Below, one piece after another: positions 10,801 to 21,739 of a stretch of DNA of 64,000 nt. A program made the position numbers and the translations under genes. Within the stretch, counting starts at the first letter, position 1, and every line of letters begins with the position of its first letter. The notes under the pieces were generated by a model. The model ran no database searches. It saw only the letters and a list, made by a program, of their open reading frames with translations, and was not told the origin of the DNA. This DNA is from Euglena gracilis (lineage: Eukaryota; Euglenida; Euglenophyceae; Euglenales), in the NCBI GenBank assembly GCA_039621445.1, contig CP154954.1, positions 18,958,642 to 19,022,641 on the forward strand. The letters run 5' to 3'.

Positions 10801-12010
10801 TTTTCCTTTTCTATACTTCTTGAACTTGAATATATCGGTTGGGGAAAGTAAAATAAACGACATTCCCTTGTGGGAAGGGTCAGTGATGGAGGTGGAAGAT
10901 TTGGAAAAAGCTCCAGGGAAGAACTACGTTTGGCTTTGTTGAGCTTCTCCACCTCATTCTGGATCTTTAGATCCTCTGATGAACACAACTTCTGTTCCAT
11001 CTGTTCCACCGAGTGTGAAAGGTAAGCCTTTTGCTCTCCTCGACCAACCATCTGCCCAGTTCCAAAAGATGCCGAATCAACACCACCTTGCCAGCTTGCA
11101 TTCCTTCGTCTATCATTGCATACATCATAGTAAATTTAGAATTATTTGCTGGCTTGACGTCAGCAGCTTGTCCAGCTTGGACGCGGAGCCCTGCCGGTGG
11201 ATGTTGACCTCCGGCTTGTCCTTCGGGCCTTGGAAATCGGGTAAACCTTCGAACAATGAACGGATATCCAAATTAAAAGAGTCCAATTCACGCCAGAGCA
11301 TTACCTTCTCTATCTCCAGGTTCGCGTGCAGGCTGTGGCAGGTTGTCTCCCAATCAACGGGTTCTTCACCCTCCTACTGTTATTCCTCGTTCGTCTTCCT
11401 GCGCTCGGCCGTTCGCGTCCAACGTCACCGCCATCGTGTCTCGAAGTTCACCAGTGGTTCGTCGAAAGTTCAGGCGGGGTAACTCTAAGGATTCCCGGCG
11501 GGGTTCCCGTCCTGATACGCGCGTATCCTGGGCCAGGTTTTTTGACATTTGCTTGAAGGAACTCCGGCCTCCTTGTCTGCGTAAGGCAGAAAGCTACGAA
11601 AGACGATCCAGTCTCCTCGAATGCAGGGGCTAATGAGAAGGGAAAGACCGTTGGACAAGCTTGTTATATGCGGCCATCATGGCCGCTCCGCGTAGCTGCT
11701 CCACGGCTTCATCCAAAGCAGGACGATGACCAGTGTTGGTGAGATTGGTTGATGCGAGACCGGGCTCGTTACCTGGCTGATCTATTGCAGCCGCACATAC
11801 ACTGGGGCAACACCCAAAGAGCTTTGACCCGGAGCTCGTGACAACGTTTTTTTCAGGCCACCAAAAGGGCACCGACTGCTCCCCGCGACAGAAATATACC
11901 ATCGTAGATGGTTTGTATCTCCGCCGCGTCCGCACTCGTGATGATTTCGACCAGTACTTCTTCCACCATGGAGCAGTAAGGACAGTCAACTTCATCAAAA
12001 TTAGGCACTA
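10800..12010 (-). CDS. Candidate multi-exon gene of unknown function
   Basis: Several minus-strand blocks look coding. At 11,880-12,005, after cccctttag, it reads DEVDCPYCSMVEEVLVEIIT. At 11,635-11,860 it reads ALDEAVEQLRGAAMMAAYNK. At 11,390-11,555 it reads LRDTMAVTLDANGRAQEDER. At 11,135-11,380 it reads VMLWRELDSFNLDIRSLFEG and SASKLDKLLTSSQQI. At about 10,930-11,010 it reads QKLCSSEDLKIQNEVEKLNK, a coiled-coil-like segment. A one-base shift seems needed near 11,378, so it may be broken. I do not recognise the family. Confidence 0.4.
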
Positions 12011-12650
12011 AAGGGGAAAAAGCTTAAACTTTCCAAAACATTCACCTTCAAAAAGCCGGCAAACAAGGCATGGCCTTACTTTTGGGCAGTTCAAAGCCCG
12101 AGGTGTCCCCATTTTGCTGTCCATGTGGCTCCCACATCTAGGTTTTGGTGTTTTTCCAACCATGACGCACGTTCATCCAGTGCTTGTCCTAACCATCTGC
12201 TCGGGGATAACCCTAGCGCTATCCAGAGCTGCTTCTTCATGCAGGCAAAGGCTGAAGTCTGCAAGTCAGGTGTTCAATGTTTAAAACAACCAACCAGACC
12301 TGATGGGCTCAATATAAGGATTAGAAATTGTATTCAGAATCCGGAACCATGGCCCATAATATGGCTTCACCACAGGGCTTTGCTCTGCTTTCTGGATCAA
12401 AAAAGCAATTTTCTGTTTTGTTTAATTTTTCTGGCCTTGTTAAGATTTTTTCGAACTGCATACAGGTGGTCTGAATAAGAAAGGTGACTAATAGCTCGGA
12501 CGCCGACATAGTGTATGTAGGTTGGGCCACCTTCCGTTGGACGGCCACCAGTCGGAAGCTTGTACTGGAACTTGCACTGTCGGAGGCTTATACGCCGTGG
12601 CACGTCATCAGACGGGGAACTACACACAAGGTCCGGACAACGAGGTTCCA
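12011..12650. other. No gene seen
   Basis: Only short, overlapping ORFs of low coding character occur here. Upstream exons of the 10.8-12.0 kb gene could lie in this region but I cannot identify them. Confidence 0.4.
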
Positions 12651-12689
12651 CATCCTTGCGCTCTCTGCCCGTACAGGATCGACCAGGAC

Positions 12690-12760
12690 TCACACGGCGG
12701 ACCTGGGTTTCGAACCCACGACGTCCCGCGTGTGAGCCCAGCACCTTACCGAATAATATA
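12690..12760 (-). repeat. tRNA-like sequence (possible SINE head)
   Basis: On the minus strand a B-box-like GGTTCGAAACC (about 12,706-12,716) follows an A-box-like ggtaaggtgctgggctc. The anticodon arm and acceptor stem do not fold convincingly, so this is not called a tRNA gene. It may be the pol III promoter of a tRNA-derived SINE. Confidence 0.3.
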
Positions 12761-13459
12761 CTCGACGGATACTTGCTTGGTGCTACGCGTTAGCTACCTA
12801 CCGTCGTAGGCTCTCCCGTCTCTGCACACACTCCCCTCCCAAAGGCCTTACCACACTAGCCCGCTGTGTCACCGTGGCCGTGGCCCCTACACCTTGGGGA
12901 ATGCATCACACGGCCGTAGTTGGCTAGTGCCTCTCACGAGTACTGCGTTACCAGGCTGTCGACTTCTGCAGCTCGGGTTGGCAGTTTACATGTTTTCGTC
13001 TTCCACGTGCTCTGTCTTGGAGCATCCTCCTTCGCGTTCTCCTTCGGCTTGAAACTTTGGAACGGGTTTTCAGTCGCCCTATACTCGGTGCGTTCGCCTC
13101 CGCCTTCCGGGCGCCATGGGGTCCGGCTCTGATCTCCAGTTCGTGTGGCATTGGACAGGTTCCCTCTTTTACCAAGTATACTTCTTCCCCTGTCCCCAAA
13201 AAAGCCTCGCTTTCACCTTAGGTGGGTAACACATTGTTTCAGCGAAAATAAGAGTATAAAACATTTTGTCAACGAAGCGAAGCACAGAGAGAAGAGGGGG
13301 AAAGGATAACAGACTGTTATAAGTCCGAGGAAGGACAGCAAAAATAATATAAAAAGAATGCCACTTGTGGAAGGAGAAAGGGAACCGGTTTGGAAATCGT
13401 AATAAGATCTGCTAGCATGCCAGATTCCTCATCGGAAGAGCAGAGAGCACAGGCCGGGG

Positions 13460-13461
<2 letters not shown>

Positions 13462-13554
<93 letters not shown>

Positions 13555-13560
13555 TAGAAA

Positions 13561-13611
<51 letters not shown>

Positions 13612-13783
13612 TATATAGATAGATAGATAGATATATAGAGATATAGATATAGAGAGAGATATATAGATATATAGAGATATAGATATATATATATATATAT
13701 ATAGATAGATATATAGATATATATATATATATAGAGATATATATACATATATATATATATATATACATATATATCTATCTATC

Positions 13784-13834
<51 letters not shown>

Positions 13835-13838
13835 GTCC
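13462..13838. repeat. Compound GA / TA / GATA microsatellite
   Basis: Long (GA)n grades into (GATA)n and (TA)n. The minus-strand ORFs here (Leu/Ser- and Tyr/Ile-only) are translation of the repeat. Confidence 0.97.
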
Positions 13839-13849
13839 AACAACCAACC

Positions 13850-14600
13850 GTCCCCCCGCCAGGCGATGGGAGGTGTCCTTGCCCCCCCCCCCCCTCGTTG
13901 GGGGTTTGAAAGAGATTGCTGGCTCGGAAAGAGTGACTCCGCCAGGGTCTGAATGGAGACATTTTTTTCACAGAGGGAAACGAACCAACCTTCACGAAAA
14001 GTTTTTACGACAACGTAAATGAGCGTGGGGGACAAAAAATGTTCAAGTTTTCTGAAATTTTCCTAAGTTTTTCTTATGCACTGTCTGAGGCAATACGACG
14101 AAGACTGAGATGACATCCAGTTTGTTGGGTGAAAGAGCGGTGGGGTCCCTGCGTTCAAGAACTCACGTGCAGCGAGTAATAATTTTGGAAGCATGGGACG
14201 AATTACTCAGAAACCAGCCGGGTGGTCCTCGTCGGGGATGGTAGGCTGCAAAGGAACCGCCACACAGGCTCATTAAATAACACGCTTTGACGTTTATGTT
14301 GAGTTTTTATTATTATAAAAACACATACGATTGTTCTTTTTCCATTCAAAAGGAGGGGCCTGTTCTCAAAACCCACTGTTTGAGAACTGTCGGCTGTGTT
14401 ATTGCGCAGTTATGGATTGAATTGCGCAGCGGGGAGATAAAAAAAATTCACGAACTTGCCTCCGAAACACCATTCCTTGTCACTTCATTGACAGAGTATT
14501 AGTCATCACCTTTAGGCTCACCCGAGGGCCTGCAAAACAACGGGGCAGAAAAGGGGTCCAAAACCTACAACAACCTTCTACCGATTTTGATGAATCTGAT
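13850..14600. other. No gene seen
   Basis: This is unique-looking sequence with short ORFs only. It could carry downstream sequence of the minus-strand gene that stops at 14,611. Confidence 0.4.
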
Positions 14601-14610
14601 GATTCGACGT

Positions 14611-15462
14611 TCACTTCTCCTCAGCATTTGATTTTGCACGCTTCACTGCACTGCGTGGAAAGACGGAAGGAAGGTGAAAGACGGAAGGAATACGGAGCGT
14701 TTGCACACCTCTAGGGGACGGCTGGCTACTTCCGTCATCAGAGTCCCATGGGCGGCGTCGCCTGCTTGCTATCGGGGGATCGGATTCCGCATCACTGTCG
14801 ACGTTCACCATGTCACCCAGGGTGCCATCGAGGTCCACATAGGAAGTCGAGGAGACACTGCTGCAGTCATCTTCTGCCGTCGAGGTCTGCATGCCCAGAG
14901 CCCATGAATTCTGACGAGGTGGTTCAGGTTGTCCGGCCGCAGCTATTTTTGTACTCAGTGAACGTTCATCCTCGTCACGGCCCATTGTACCACTTCTCTT
15001 CTGCCCCAATCTGGGCTTTCTATTCTTGTGTCTAGGACCTCCACTTCCCGCAGTGCCTTTTGCAGGGGAAATGGGCTGGGGCTCGGGCTGTCTTTTGCAG
15101 GCGATCAGAGACACCTTCTTGATGTTTCTTGATCTATGACTTCAGCATTTGGAGAGCCTGAGGAATGTTGAGAGTGAACATGTGAAAAAAGGAGAGTGTC
15201 CTTACCTTCAACTGGACCAAAAAGTTCCAAGCTCGATATGTAACCAGGATGGTCTCTCTGAAGACAGGGAATGAGCTGTGGCAGCAGGAAAGACAGCAAC
15301 ACACCAGTCCTCCTCACTGCCACAAATAAAATTCTGCTGCGTTCCTTCTGTCGCTCCTTCAGGTTCGGTCACAGCTTCCCCTTGAAAAAGAAGAAAACCG
15401 GAAGGAGATGGCCGTAGAAAGTCGCAAACAAAAAAATACGCCCGATTTAAGTCGCCAAGCAT
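14611..15462 (-). CDS. Acidic Ser/Asp-rich protein gene, copy 2
   Basis: The last exon (about 14,611-15,110) codes a hydrophilic, probably disordered protein with SVSSTSYVDLDGTLGDMVNV and RRRRPWDSDDGSSQPSP, ending VKRAKSNAEEK. Arg-rich patches could be nuclear targeting (inference). The upstream exon begins MLGDLNRAYFFVCDFLR at 15,462. Candidate splice sites are an AG acceptor in ctgctgccacag (near 15,280) and a GT donor at ttgaag|gtaagg (near 15,205). It lies in the duplicated segment, antisense to and just left of the DIRS-like element. No family is recognised, and it could equally be a passenger host gene. Confidence 0.42.
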
Positions 15463-16010
15463 TCTGCGATAGAACGCGACGAGAAGGAAGAGGTTTCGCT
15501 CGGGCTTTTCAGACTTTTCGGCCGTGCTCTTTACTCAGACACCTCGGGCTCCGCACTTTGCCCTTGTGAGGCCATGCCTTGTTCGCTGGATCAAAAGTTC
15601 CTCGGATCCCCTTCCTCCCCTGTCGGTTTGCCTCGAGGGAGTGCGGCATCCCTGAATGCGACTTTGTTCGCGTTTGAAGTGCTTTTGGAATTGTGTTCAG
15701 GTGGACTCTTTTTTATTGATGACGCAAGGTGTGAGGCCGGCTCGCCGCCTCACAAGGTCTTTGTTCTTCGCCCTCGGTGTCCCTTCCTCCCTGGTCGGTT
15801 TGCCTCGAGGGAGTGTGAAACAGCACGCTAAACAGAGACCATTACAAATTTTGAGACAGTCTGCGAGGGGTATCGAGAGCGTCCTCGACAGAGTTAAAGG
15901 TCGCCCGCAAGGGATCGAGGGCGTCGTGCGCTGTCCCTGGGCTTCGAATTGCACCCCCCCCCGGTCCTGTTTCTGTAAAAGCCTGAAAAAGATGTCCGCC
16001 CCACCATTGA

Positions 16011-16368
16011 GTACTCCCGGGAAGTCTGACCAGGGAGGAAGTGACCATGAGGGCGGAGCACAAGAGGGGGGTGAGATCCTGCTTTGAGTGCCCGATGTTT
16101 TGTTGTGTTTGTGTTCTTCTTGGCGGGGTGCTTCTTACTGCGAATTTGGTGCCGGAGTCGGCGGTGATGTGCTCTTCGACACCGACTTGGCGAAGGTGAA
16201 CCTCAGTGGCTCCCCGTCCCTTCGATGTATGTGGGTCCGTTTCCGCCACCCCCCCCCCTCCCCTGATGGGGATGCTTTCCTTTTTCGGGTGGGTGTGGTG
16301 GGCTCACCCCCCTCTTGTGCTCTGCCCTCATGATCACTTCCTCCCTGGTCAGACTTCACGGGAGTACT
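16011..16368. repeat. Inverted repeat with spacer (copy 2)
   Basis: The arms are at about 16,011-16,075 and 16,303-16,368, equivalent to those at 1,268-1,622. Confidence 0.7.
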
Positions 16369-16465
16369 CGACCATTCGGGCTCCGCACACTCTGGGGGTG
16401 AGACTTTGTGCACGACCCCTTTTTCAATTTTTTTCTTTGCTGAATCCACCGCCCCCAATCGTAAG

Positions 16466-16685
16466 TAACCCCCCCCAAAAGCCCCCCCCCCCCAAATACC
16501 CCCCCCCCCCCCAAATAACCCCCCCGCCTCGGGGGCCGATTTCGAGCGCCCATATAACACACCCCCCTGTTTTCCTTTGGTTTTCCATGTAATAATAACA
16601 CCCCCCCAAATAACACCCCCCCCCTGGGGCCCCAGTTCGGGTGCCCAAACAACACACCGGGGGGGTGTTATTTGGGGGGGGTTTA
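16466..16685. mobile_element. C-rich inverted-repeat element, family B (copy 2)
   Basis: This is the same insertion as 1,722-1,940, duplicated with the segment. C-runs differ in length between copies and the left end reads TAACCCCC rather than TAAACCG. Confidence 0.55.
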
Positions 16686-16758
16686 ATGTGCTGAAAAAGC
16701 TGTGGTTTTTTTCCTTTGACCAAGTTCGCACACCTCCTCACTGGACAATCCCAGTTTT

Positions 16759-17652
16759 TTGTACATCAAAACTCCTGCCCCCCCCCCTGGTGCTGTGGGC
16801 TTTCCAGTGGGAAATTGGAATGCAAAAGGTTTCCAACAACTCTTTGTCAAAAAGTTGATCCTATTGGATGTCAAGGTTTTTTTGCCATCCAAGCTCCACA
16901 ACAGAGGGGGCTTGACACCAGCCTTCTCCAGACATTCTATGTCTCGTTTTCCCATTCCAACAGGAGTCAAGAGGTTCAAGTTCAAATATGGCAAAGGCAA
17001 AGTCTATGGCATCCAATTCAAGTCTGGGAGAGGAAAGGGCTATGGCAGCCAGTGTAAACCAGGGTGGTCCAAAGGTTCGGAATCCTCTCTTGAAAATGTC
17101 ATTCCACGGCTTATGTCCTCAGGAAAGGCAAGGGGAAGGGATGAAGCATCAAAGTCCCTAGGAGGGGGGGCAGCCAGCAGAAGCAAGCTCAGAAGGAATC
17201 AGGGTCAGCAAGCCCCCTCTGCCCAAGAACGGCAAGCCAGACCCAAGATTGATCAGGGGAGAGATCCCCCAGCTCAGCCAAGGGGAAAGGGCAAGCTCCC
17301 AGCTGACCCCTGCCCAGATATCCTATCCAGACTGGCAAGGGCTCCTGGAAGGAGTGAAATGGCCCCATCACAGTCCCCCCCCCCCCCAGTGCAGTTGGAG
17401 GAAGGAATCATTCAGGGGCTTGAATTCACAGAACTGGTGCCATTGTTTCAGAGATTGAGGACATGTCTGCCATGGTGGCGGAAACATGCAAACCGGTGGG
17501 TGGTGTCCCTAATTCCAAATGGGGTTCAACCAGACCACCCCTTACCCCAACTACTGTCAAGAAGACAGCAACAAAAGTCAGCTCAGGACATCAGCCTGGC
17601 TTCAGAAATCCTGAGGGAGTACCAAGAAAGTGGGTTAACCATAAAATTGTAA
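16759..17652 (+). CDS. DIRS-like ORF: basic N-terminal region plus start of RT (copy 2)
   Basis: This is a 297-codon open frame. Residues ~40-110 are Gly/Lys/Arg-rich and ~110-200 Pro/Lys/Arg-rich. From ~215 it carries the conserved lead-in to a DIRS RT (LRTCLPWWRKHANRWVVSL). It stops at 17,652 (GLTIKL*), and the next RT motifs continue in another frame, so the intact protein needs a shift. The true start is not fixed. Confidence 0.6.
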   Translation: MYIKTPAPPPGAVGFPVGNWNAKGFQQLFVKKLILLDVKVFLPSKLHNRGGLTPAFSRHSMSRFPIPTGVKRFKFKYGKGKVYGIQFKSGRGKGYGSQCKPGWSKGSESSLENVIPRLMSSGKARGRDEASKSLGGGAASRSKLRRNQGQQAPSAQERQARPKIDQGRDPPAQPRGKGKLPADPCPDILSRLARAPGRSEMAPSQSPPPPVQLEEGIIQGLEFTELVPLFQRLRTCLPWWRKHANRWVVSLIPNGVQPDHPLPQLLSRRQQQKSAQDISLASEILREYQESGLTIKL

Positions 17653-19126
17653 ATGCCACAGGCACTGCCCATCTGGAACCCTGGTTTGTGTTGTCAGAAC
17701 CAGAAGGGGAGGGGGTCAAACATCGACTTATCACCGACTGTCGAGATCTAAATCAATTTTGCTGTCTAGAAAGGTTCACTTTGGAAAACATGACCACCAT
17801 TTTCCCCAAAGGGGACTGGGCAGTAAAACTAGATTGCCTACTTTCATCTGGATCTGGAAAAAAAAATTCAGAAAATATATGTCAGAATTCAGGTGGGCCC
17901 AGACCTGTGGGAGATTCAGGGGGCATGTTTCGGACTAAGCACCCTCCCAAAATTGGTCATGTCAACAATGAAAGTCATGCAAAAACTGTGGAGATCAAAG
18001 CAGTTACAGGTGTTTGTTTATTTGGACGACATCATTCTGTTTGGTTCAGCAGAAAATCTGGTCAAAAGACATTTGTTGACCATGCTGAAAACCTTAGGGG
18101 AGGCTGGGTTCAAGATCAGCCGGAAAACGTCTGTGTTAACACCAACCCAAAGATTACAACATCATCGTCGATCTGGTCGGGTTCATCGTCGATCTGGAAG
18201 AAGGTCAACTGGAGGTGCCCCCCCACAAATTAAAATCCACCAGAAAGGAATTAGGCAAGGTGATTCTGACCCAGAAATTCAGTCGCAGAAAAATTGCCAG
18301 CCTTCTGGGACAAATCAGAAGTTACCTCCCAGCTCTGCCATTTTTGCAGTTAGTAACCCTAGAACTGTTAAAGTTCAGCCAGCTGAATCAGGAAAAAGGC
18401 TGGGATTTTGCATCGGCATTCCAAAAAAAAACTGAAGGAGGAAATAAAATTTCTAAAGACATATCTGCAGCCAGGCTTGGGCAGACCTTTTCTCCAGCAG
18501 GCAAAAAGGGTACTGCACTCAGACTCCTCCACATGGGCATGGGGGGGGGTGGACTCCTCCCAAAACAAAGTCATACAAGAGTTTTGGCGGGAGCAAAATT
18601 GTTTGCATATCAATGTAAAAGAGTTGATGGCAGCAGTGCACACAGTGAAAGCCTTTGCAAAGCTTGGAGAAACTGTTCGGCTAAACGTGGACAATCAGGT
18701 GGCTCTAAGTTATCTCACCAAATTGGGGGGGGGGGGCAAAAAAAACAGCAACTCAATCATTTTTGGAACCTCTGTTTCGCTGGTGTTTGAAAGCTGCAGG
18801 TCCAGTGGGTAACCTCCTCAGAAATGTTGGCAGACCCCCTCACAAGGTGGGATCAGGACAGGGGGGATTATACACTGTGCCCAGGCCTGTTCAGGGATGT
18901 TCTAAAATTTTTCAGAAGGAAAATTTCCCCAGACACAGACATGTTTGCATCTCCAGGAAATACCAAATTCCACAAATTTGTGGCCAGATGGCCCCACCAC
19001 AAACCATTTCTGGTAGATGCACTGAAATGCGACCTGTACTCAGTAACAGAGGTTTATGCCAATCCTCCCTGGAAAGGCATCTTTCCTTGGCTCATCAGGC
19101 TGAGACTTAACAGGGAAGGGAAATGA
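17653..19126 (+). pseudogene. DIRS-like reverse transcriptase/RNase H (copy 2)
   Basis: RT motifs appear in order: RLITDCRDLNQF (with the Arg codon that is a stop in copy 1), DWAVKLD, CFGLSTLPK and YLDDIILFG. RNase H and the DIRS C-terminal block follow (MLADPLTRWDQDRGDYTL). Frame breaks are an extra A in the A-run near 17,863, the shared shift near 18,150-18,180, a G-run near 18,725-18,737 and a deletion near 18,790. The shared shift shows the parent was already damaged, or that it uses frameshifting, before duplication. Confidence 0.85.
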
Positions 19127-19369
19127 CTTTTGGTGACACCCATGTGGGTTTCCAGTCCATGGTGGCCTCTATTAATCAAATGTCAAAGCCTGGGACAAGA
19201 ATGTTAGTCACTCCCCCCAGGGAGGGTATGTTCAAGAACTGTTGGGGGCAATCAATGCCAAAGCCAAAGTGGCCCCTGGTTTGCACCATTGTGTCAGGTT
19301 CCTTTGGAACAGCAAAAAGTGCCACATCAAGACATCGAAAATGTCCTGAGGACTTTGGGACCCCTAAAG

Positions 19370-20870
19370 CGGTATAACAGTGCCTTCAGAAAATTGTTTG
19401 TCATCTTGCAACAAAAAGGATTAGAGCCGTTGCAAGTCTCCAGGATGGACACATATGGCATAAAGTGGAGCCCCCACACTTAAGTGTGGGGTATTGGGGG
19501 GGGTATGTGTGGGGGGGGTGTGGGGGGGGTGTGTGTGGGGGGGGGGGGGGGTGTGTGGGGGGGGGGGGGGTGTGTGGGGGGTGTGGTGTGGGGGGGTGTG
19601 GGGGGTGGGTAGTGTGGGGGTGTGTGTAGGGGGGGGTGTGGGGGGTGTGGGGAGGGGGGTGGGGGGGTGTGGGGGGGTGTTGTGGGGGTGTGAGGGGGTG
19701 CCAAATCTGAGGAAACTGGATCTTCGTTCCCTTGCCTTGCACACACAAGGGGATGATGTTATTTTGGTTCTGGGGGGTCCGCCCCCCCCCCCTGGACGAG
19801 GCCGAAGGCCGCGGCGCGACGAGGCCGAAGGCCGAGTAAGTCAAAAAAATGACACCCGAACAGTTGCACACATTCAACTTGGGTTTCAAAAAGAATCAGG
19901 CTGTTGCTCACCAATGGTACTGTAAACCAAAAAAGGGGATATTATTTCCCTTGCCTTGCACACACAAGTGGATGATGTTATTTTGGTTCTGGGGGGGTCC
20001 GCCCCCCCCCCCCCGGGCCGCGGCCGAAGGCCGCGGCACGACGAGGTCGAAGGCCGAGTAAGTCAAAAAAATGACACCCGAACAGTTGCGCACATTCAAC
20101 TTGGGTTTCAAAAAGAATCAGGCTGTTGCTCACCCATGGTACTGTGGGGGCTCCACTTTATGCCATCACTCAGAATGGAGTTGGCCACTGCTTTGTGGGA
20201 CCTGCATAAACTTTCACAGGCTGATGCTCGCTGTGCATACGCCTCTCTCTAGTATTTGCCTGGGTTGGAGTCCATTCGTTTTAATCCTCTACTCACAACA
20301 GTAAAAAAGGAATGGAATCGTTCAGTTCAGAGGTATGCTGCTTTTTGGGACTCCCTACCCATTTTGCAGAAATTGCTGAGTGCACAACTGGTTTCAGAGA
20401 TGCCACTTGTAGAGCTCAGCTGGAGAATCATTTTGTCCTTCAGACTTCTGGCTCTCCACATGGGGGTGGATTTAGCAAGACAACGGAGGACCATTTCAGT
20501 GGTTGGTGAAAAAATCTTTATTTTGGTCAGGAAAAAGGGTTGGCCTTCACCAAAGTGGAAACAAATGTGCAAATTGATTCCCTTCCCTCTTTGAGTCCAT
20601 ATCATTTGATGACAGAATATGTGAAAGGAACATCTTTCATTACCCACTGGGCTTTGTCCACTGCTATGTCCTCCTTGGAGAACAGCCCATTGGTTGTACT
20701 TGGGATTGCCCCGGGAATGCTGCACTTCTTTCTCTGCTTCAGCTCTGCCACAGCAAAAAAACAGTTGTTGTGCCAATACTTGATAATCTGTATCAACACT
20801 TGCATACAGGCATGCCACCATCCTTTCCAGGTGCAACATTTTTTGCTGTAGTGTGTTCAGCTGCTTGTCC
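19370..20870 (+). pseudogene. DIRS-like tyrosine recombinase (copy 2)
   Basis: The N-terminal SAM-like part is split by the family A element (19,455-20,166). The core then reads LLALHMGVDLARQRRTI, EKIFILVRKKGWPSPKW and, in another frame, LSPYHLMTEYVKGTSF. These fit a tyrosine recombinase core up to the middle of the fold. No HxxR motif or active-site Tyr can be read further on. Confidence 0.68.
19455..20166. mobile_element. Inverted-repeat element, family A (copy 2, uninterrupted)
   Basis: This 712 bp element starts ATGGCATAAAGTGGAGCCCC and ends with its reverse complement. The interior is a G-rich GT array (19,490-19,700) and two ~220 bp tandem units. Its removal joins SRMDT to SLRMELAT in frame within the recombinase. 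Confidence 0.75.
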
Positions 20871-21257
20871 CGGGCCCCTTTTCCGTCTGAACCATGATAA
20901 TTATCTTCCGCTCTTACTTTTATCCCCTGATACCTTGGTAGCTCCGCCAGCACCATTTTCCATGGTAGTCGACCTCCTTTCTCGCCGGGCCGAAGGCACA
21001 CCACCAGCTCTGGCGCCAGCGGCGCCAATTCATCCCCAGGGGAACCGCTCGTCCGTCACGTCGTTGTCGTCGTCCTCGTCGTCGTCTCTGGCGTCCTCCT
21101 CCATCGCGGACCGCTCCGCTCTCTGCATCATCCCCTTCTCCATCTTCGACTTCATCCCCAGCTGGCGCTCAGCCAGCTTGAAAGCCACTTCCGCTTCTGT
21201 CTTCCCCAGGTCGATCAGCGGTACCTCCACACTTCCAGAAAGCGCCACCGAGTACAA
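20870..21257 (-). CDS. Possible acidic minus-strand coding fragment
   Basis: From 21,257 leftward it reads VPLIDLGKTEAEVAFKLAE, then an acidic run DDDEDDDNDVTDERF. After a one-base shift near 21,030 it reads ELAPLAPELVVCLRPGEKGG and a helix-rich segment (RDKQLNTLQQKMLHLERMVA). This looks coding but broken, and overlaps the recombinase remnant antisense. Family unknown; it could be a host gene hit by the insertion. Confidence 0.3.
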
Positions 21258-21544
21258 GAACGAACTCCTGCAGTCTCCAACTTGACTTTAGACCATCGCC
21301 ACCGCTGTCAGCTCGTAGACCTGCTTCGCACACTTTGTCGTGTGCCAGCCGCCGCCCAGCCAGCGTTGCCAAGCTAGCGTTGCCAAGCCTCGATGACGGC
21401 GACAAGAAATTCGGGGGCGACTCTCACAAGAGTCTGGCGACATTGCCCTCGTGAAAGAACAGCTCGCTCCACGAAGTTTTGAGCACAGCTTCATCGGAGG
21501 ATGTCAGTTTCTCTGCGTGCGTTGCCATCCGATGTCATCGACGG

Positions 21545-21655
21545 GCGTTAATATCCGCCAACTCCGGCACCAAAAAGCAGTAAGAAGCACCCCGCCAAGA
21601 AGAGCACAAACACAACAGAACAGCCGGCACACAAAGTAGGATCTCACCCCCAGAA
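21545..21655 (-). repeat. Candidate right inverted terminal repeat of DIRS-like element
   Basis: Its reverse complement matches 16,070-16,168 (and 1,327-1,425) at about 80% over ~100 bp, including cttcttggcggggtgcttct. Inverted terminal repeats are expected for DIRS elements and would bound copy 2 at about 16.07-21.65 kb. Confidence 0.5.
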
Positions 21656-21739
21656 TGGTCGGTATCTCGCGCGGGGTGGAAAACGCCTCGGGCTACCAAG
21701 TTCGATTTGGTGCCTTTTTTTTTGCCAACCAACACTGGT

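Larger units (their letters stand above)
14747..20517 (+). repeat. Segmental duplication, copy 2
   Basis: It is near-identical to 1-7,388 and in the same orientation. It lacks the nested 1.6 kb LTR-like element and retains sequence beyond the breakpoint of copy 1 (more of the recombinase, then an inverted terminal repeat), so copy 2 is closer to the ancestral element. Confidence 0.93.

Noticed and set aside
13317-13768. ORFs of Leu/Ser and Tyr/Ile
   Set aside because: Translation of the GA/TA microsatellite. The same applies to the His/Thr and Cys/Val ORFs at 25.1, 32.1 and 37.6 kb.
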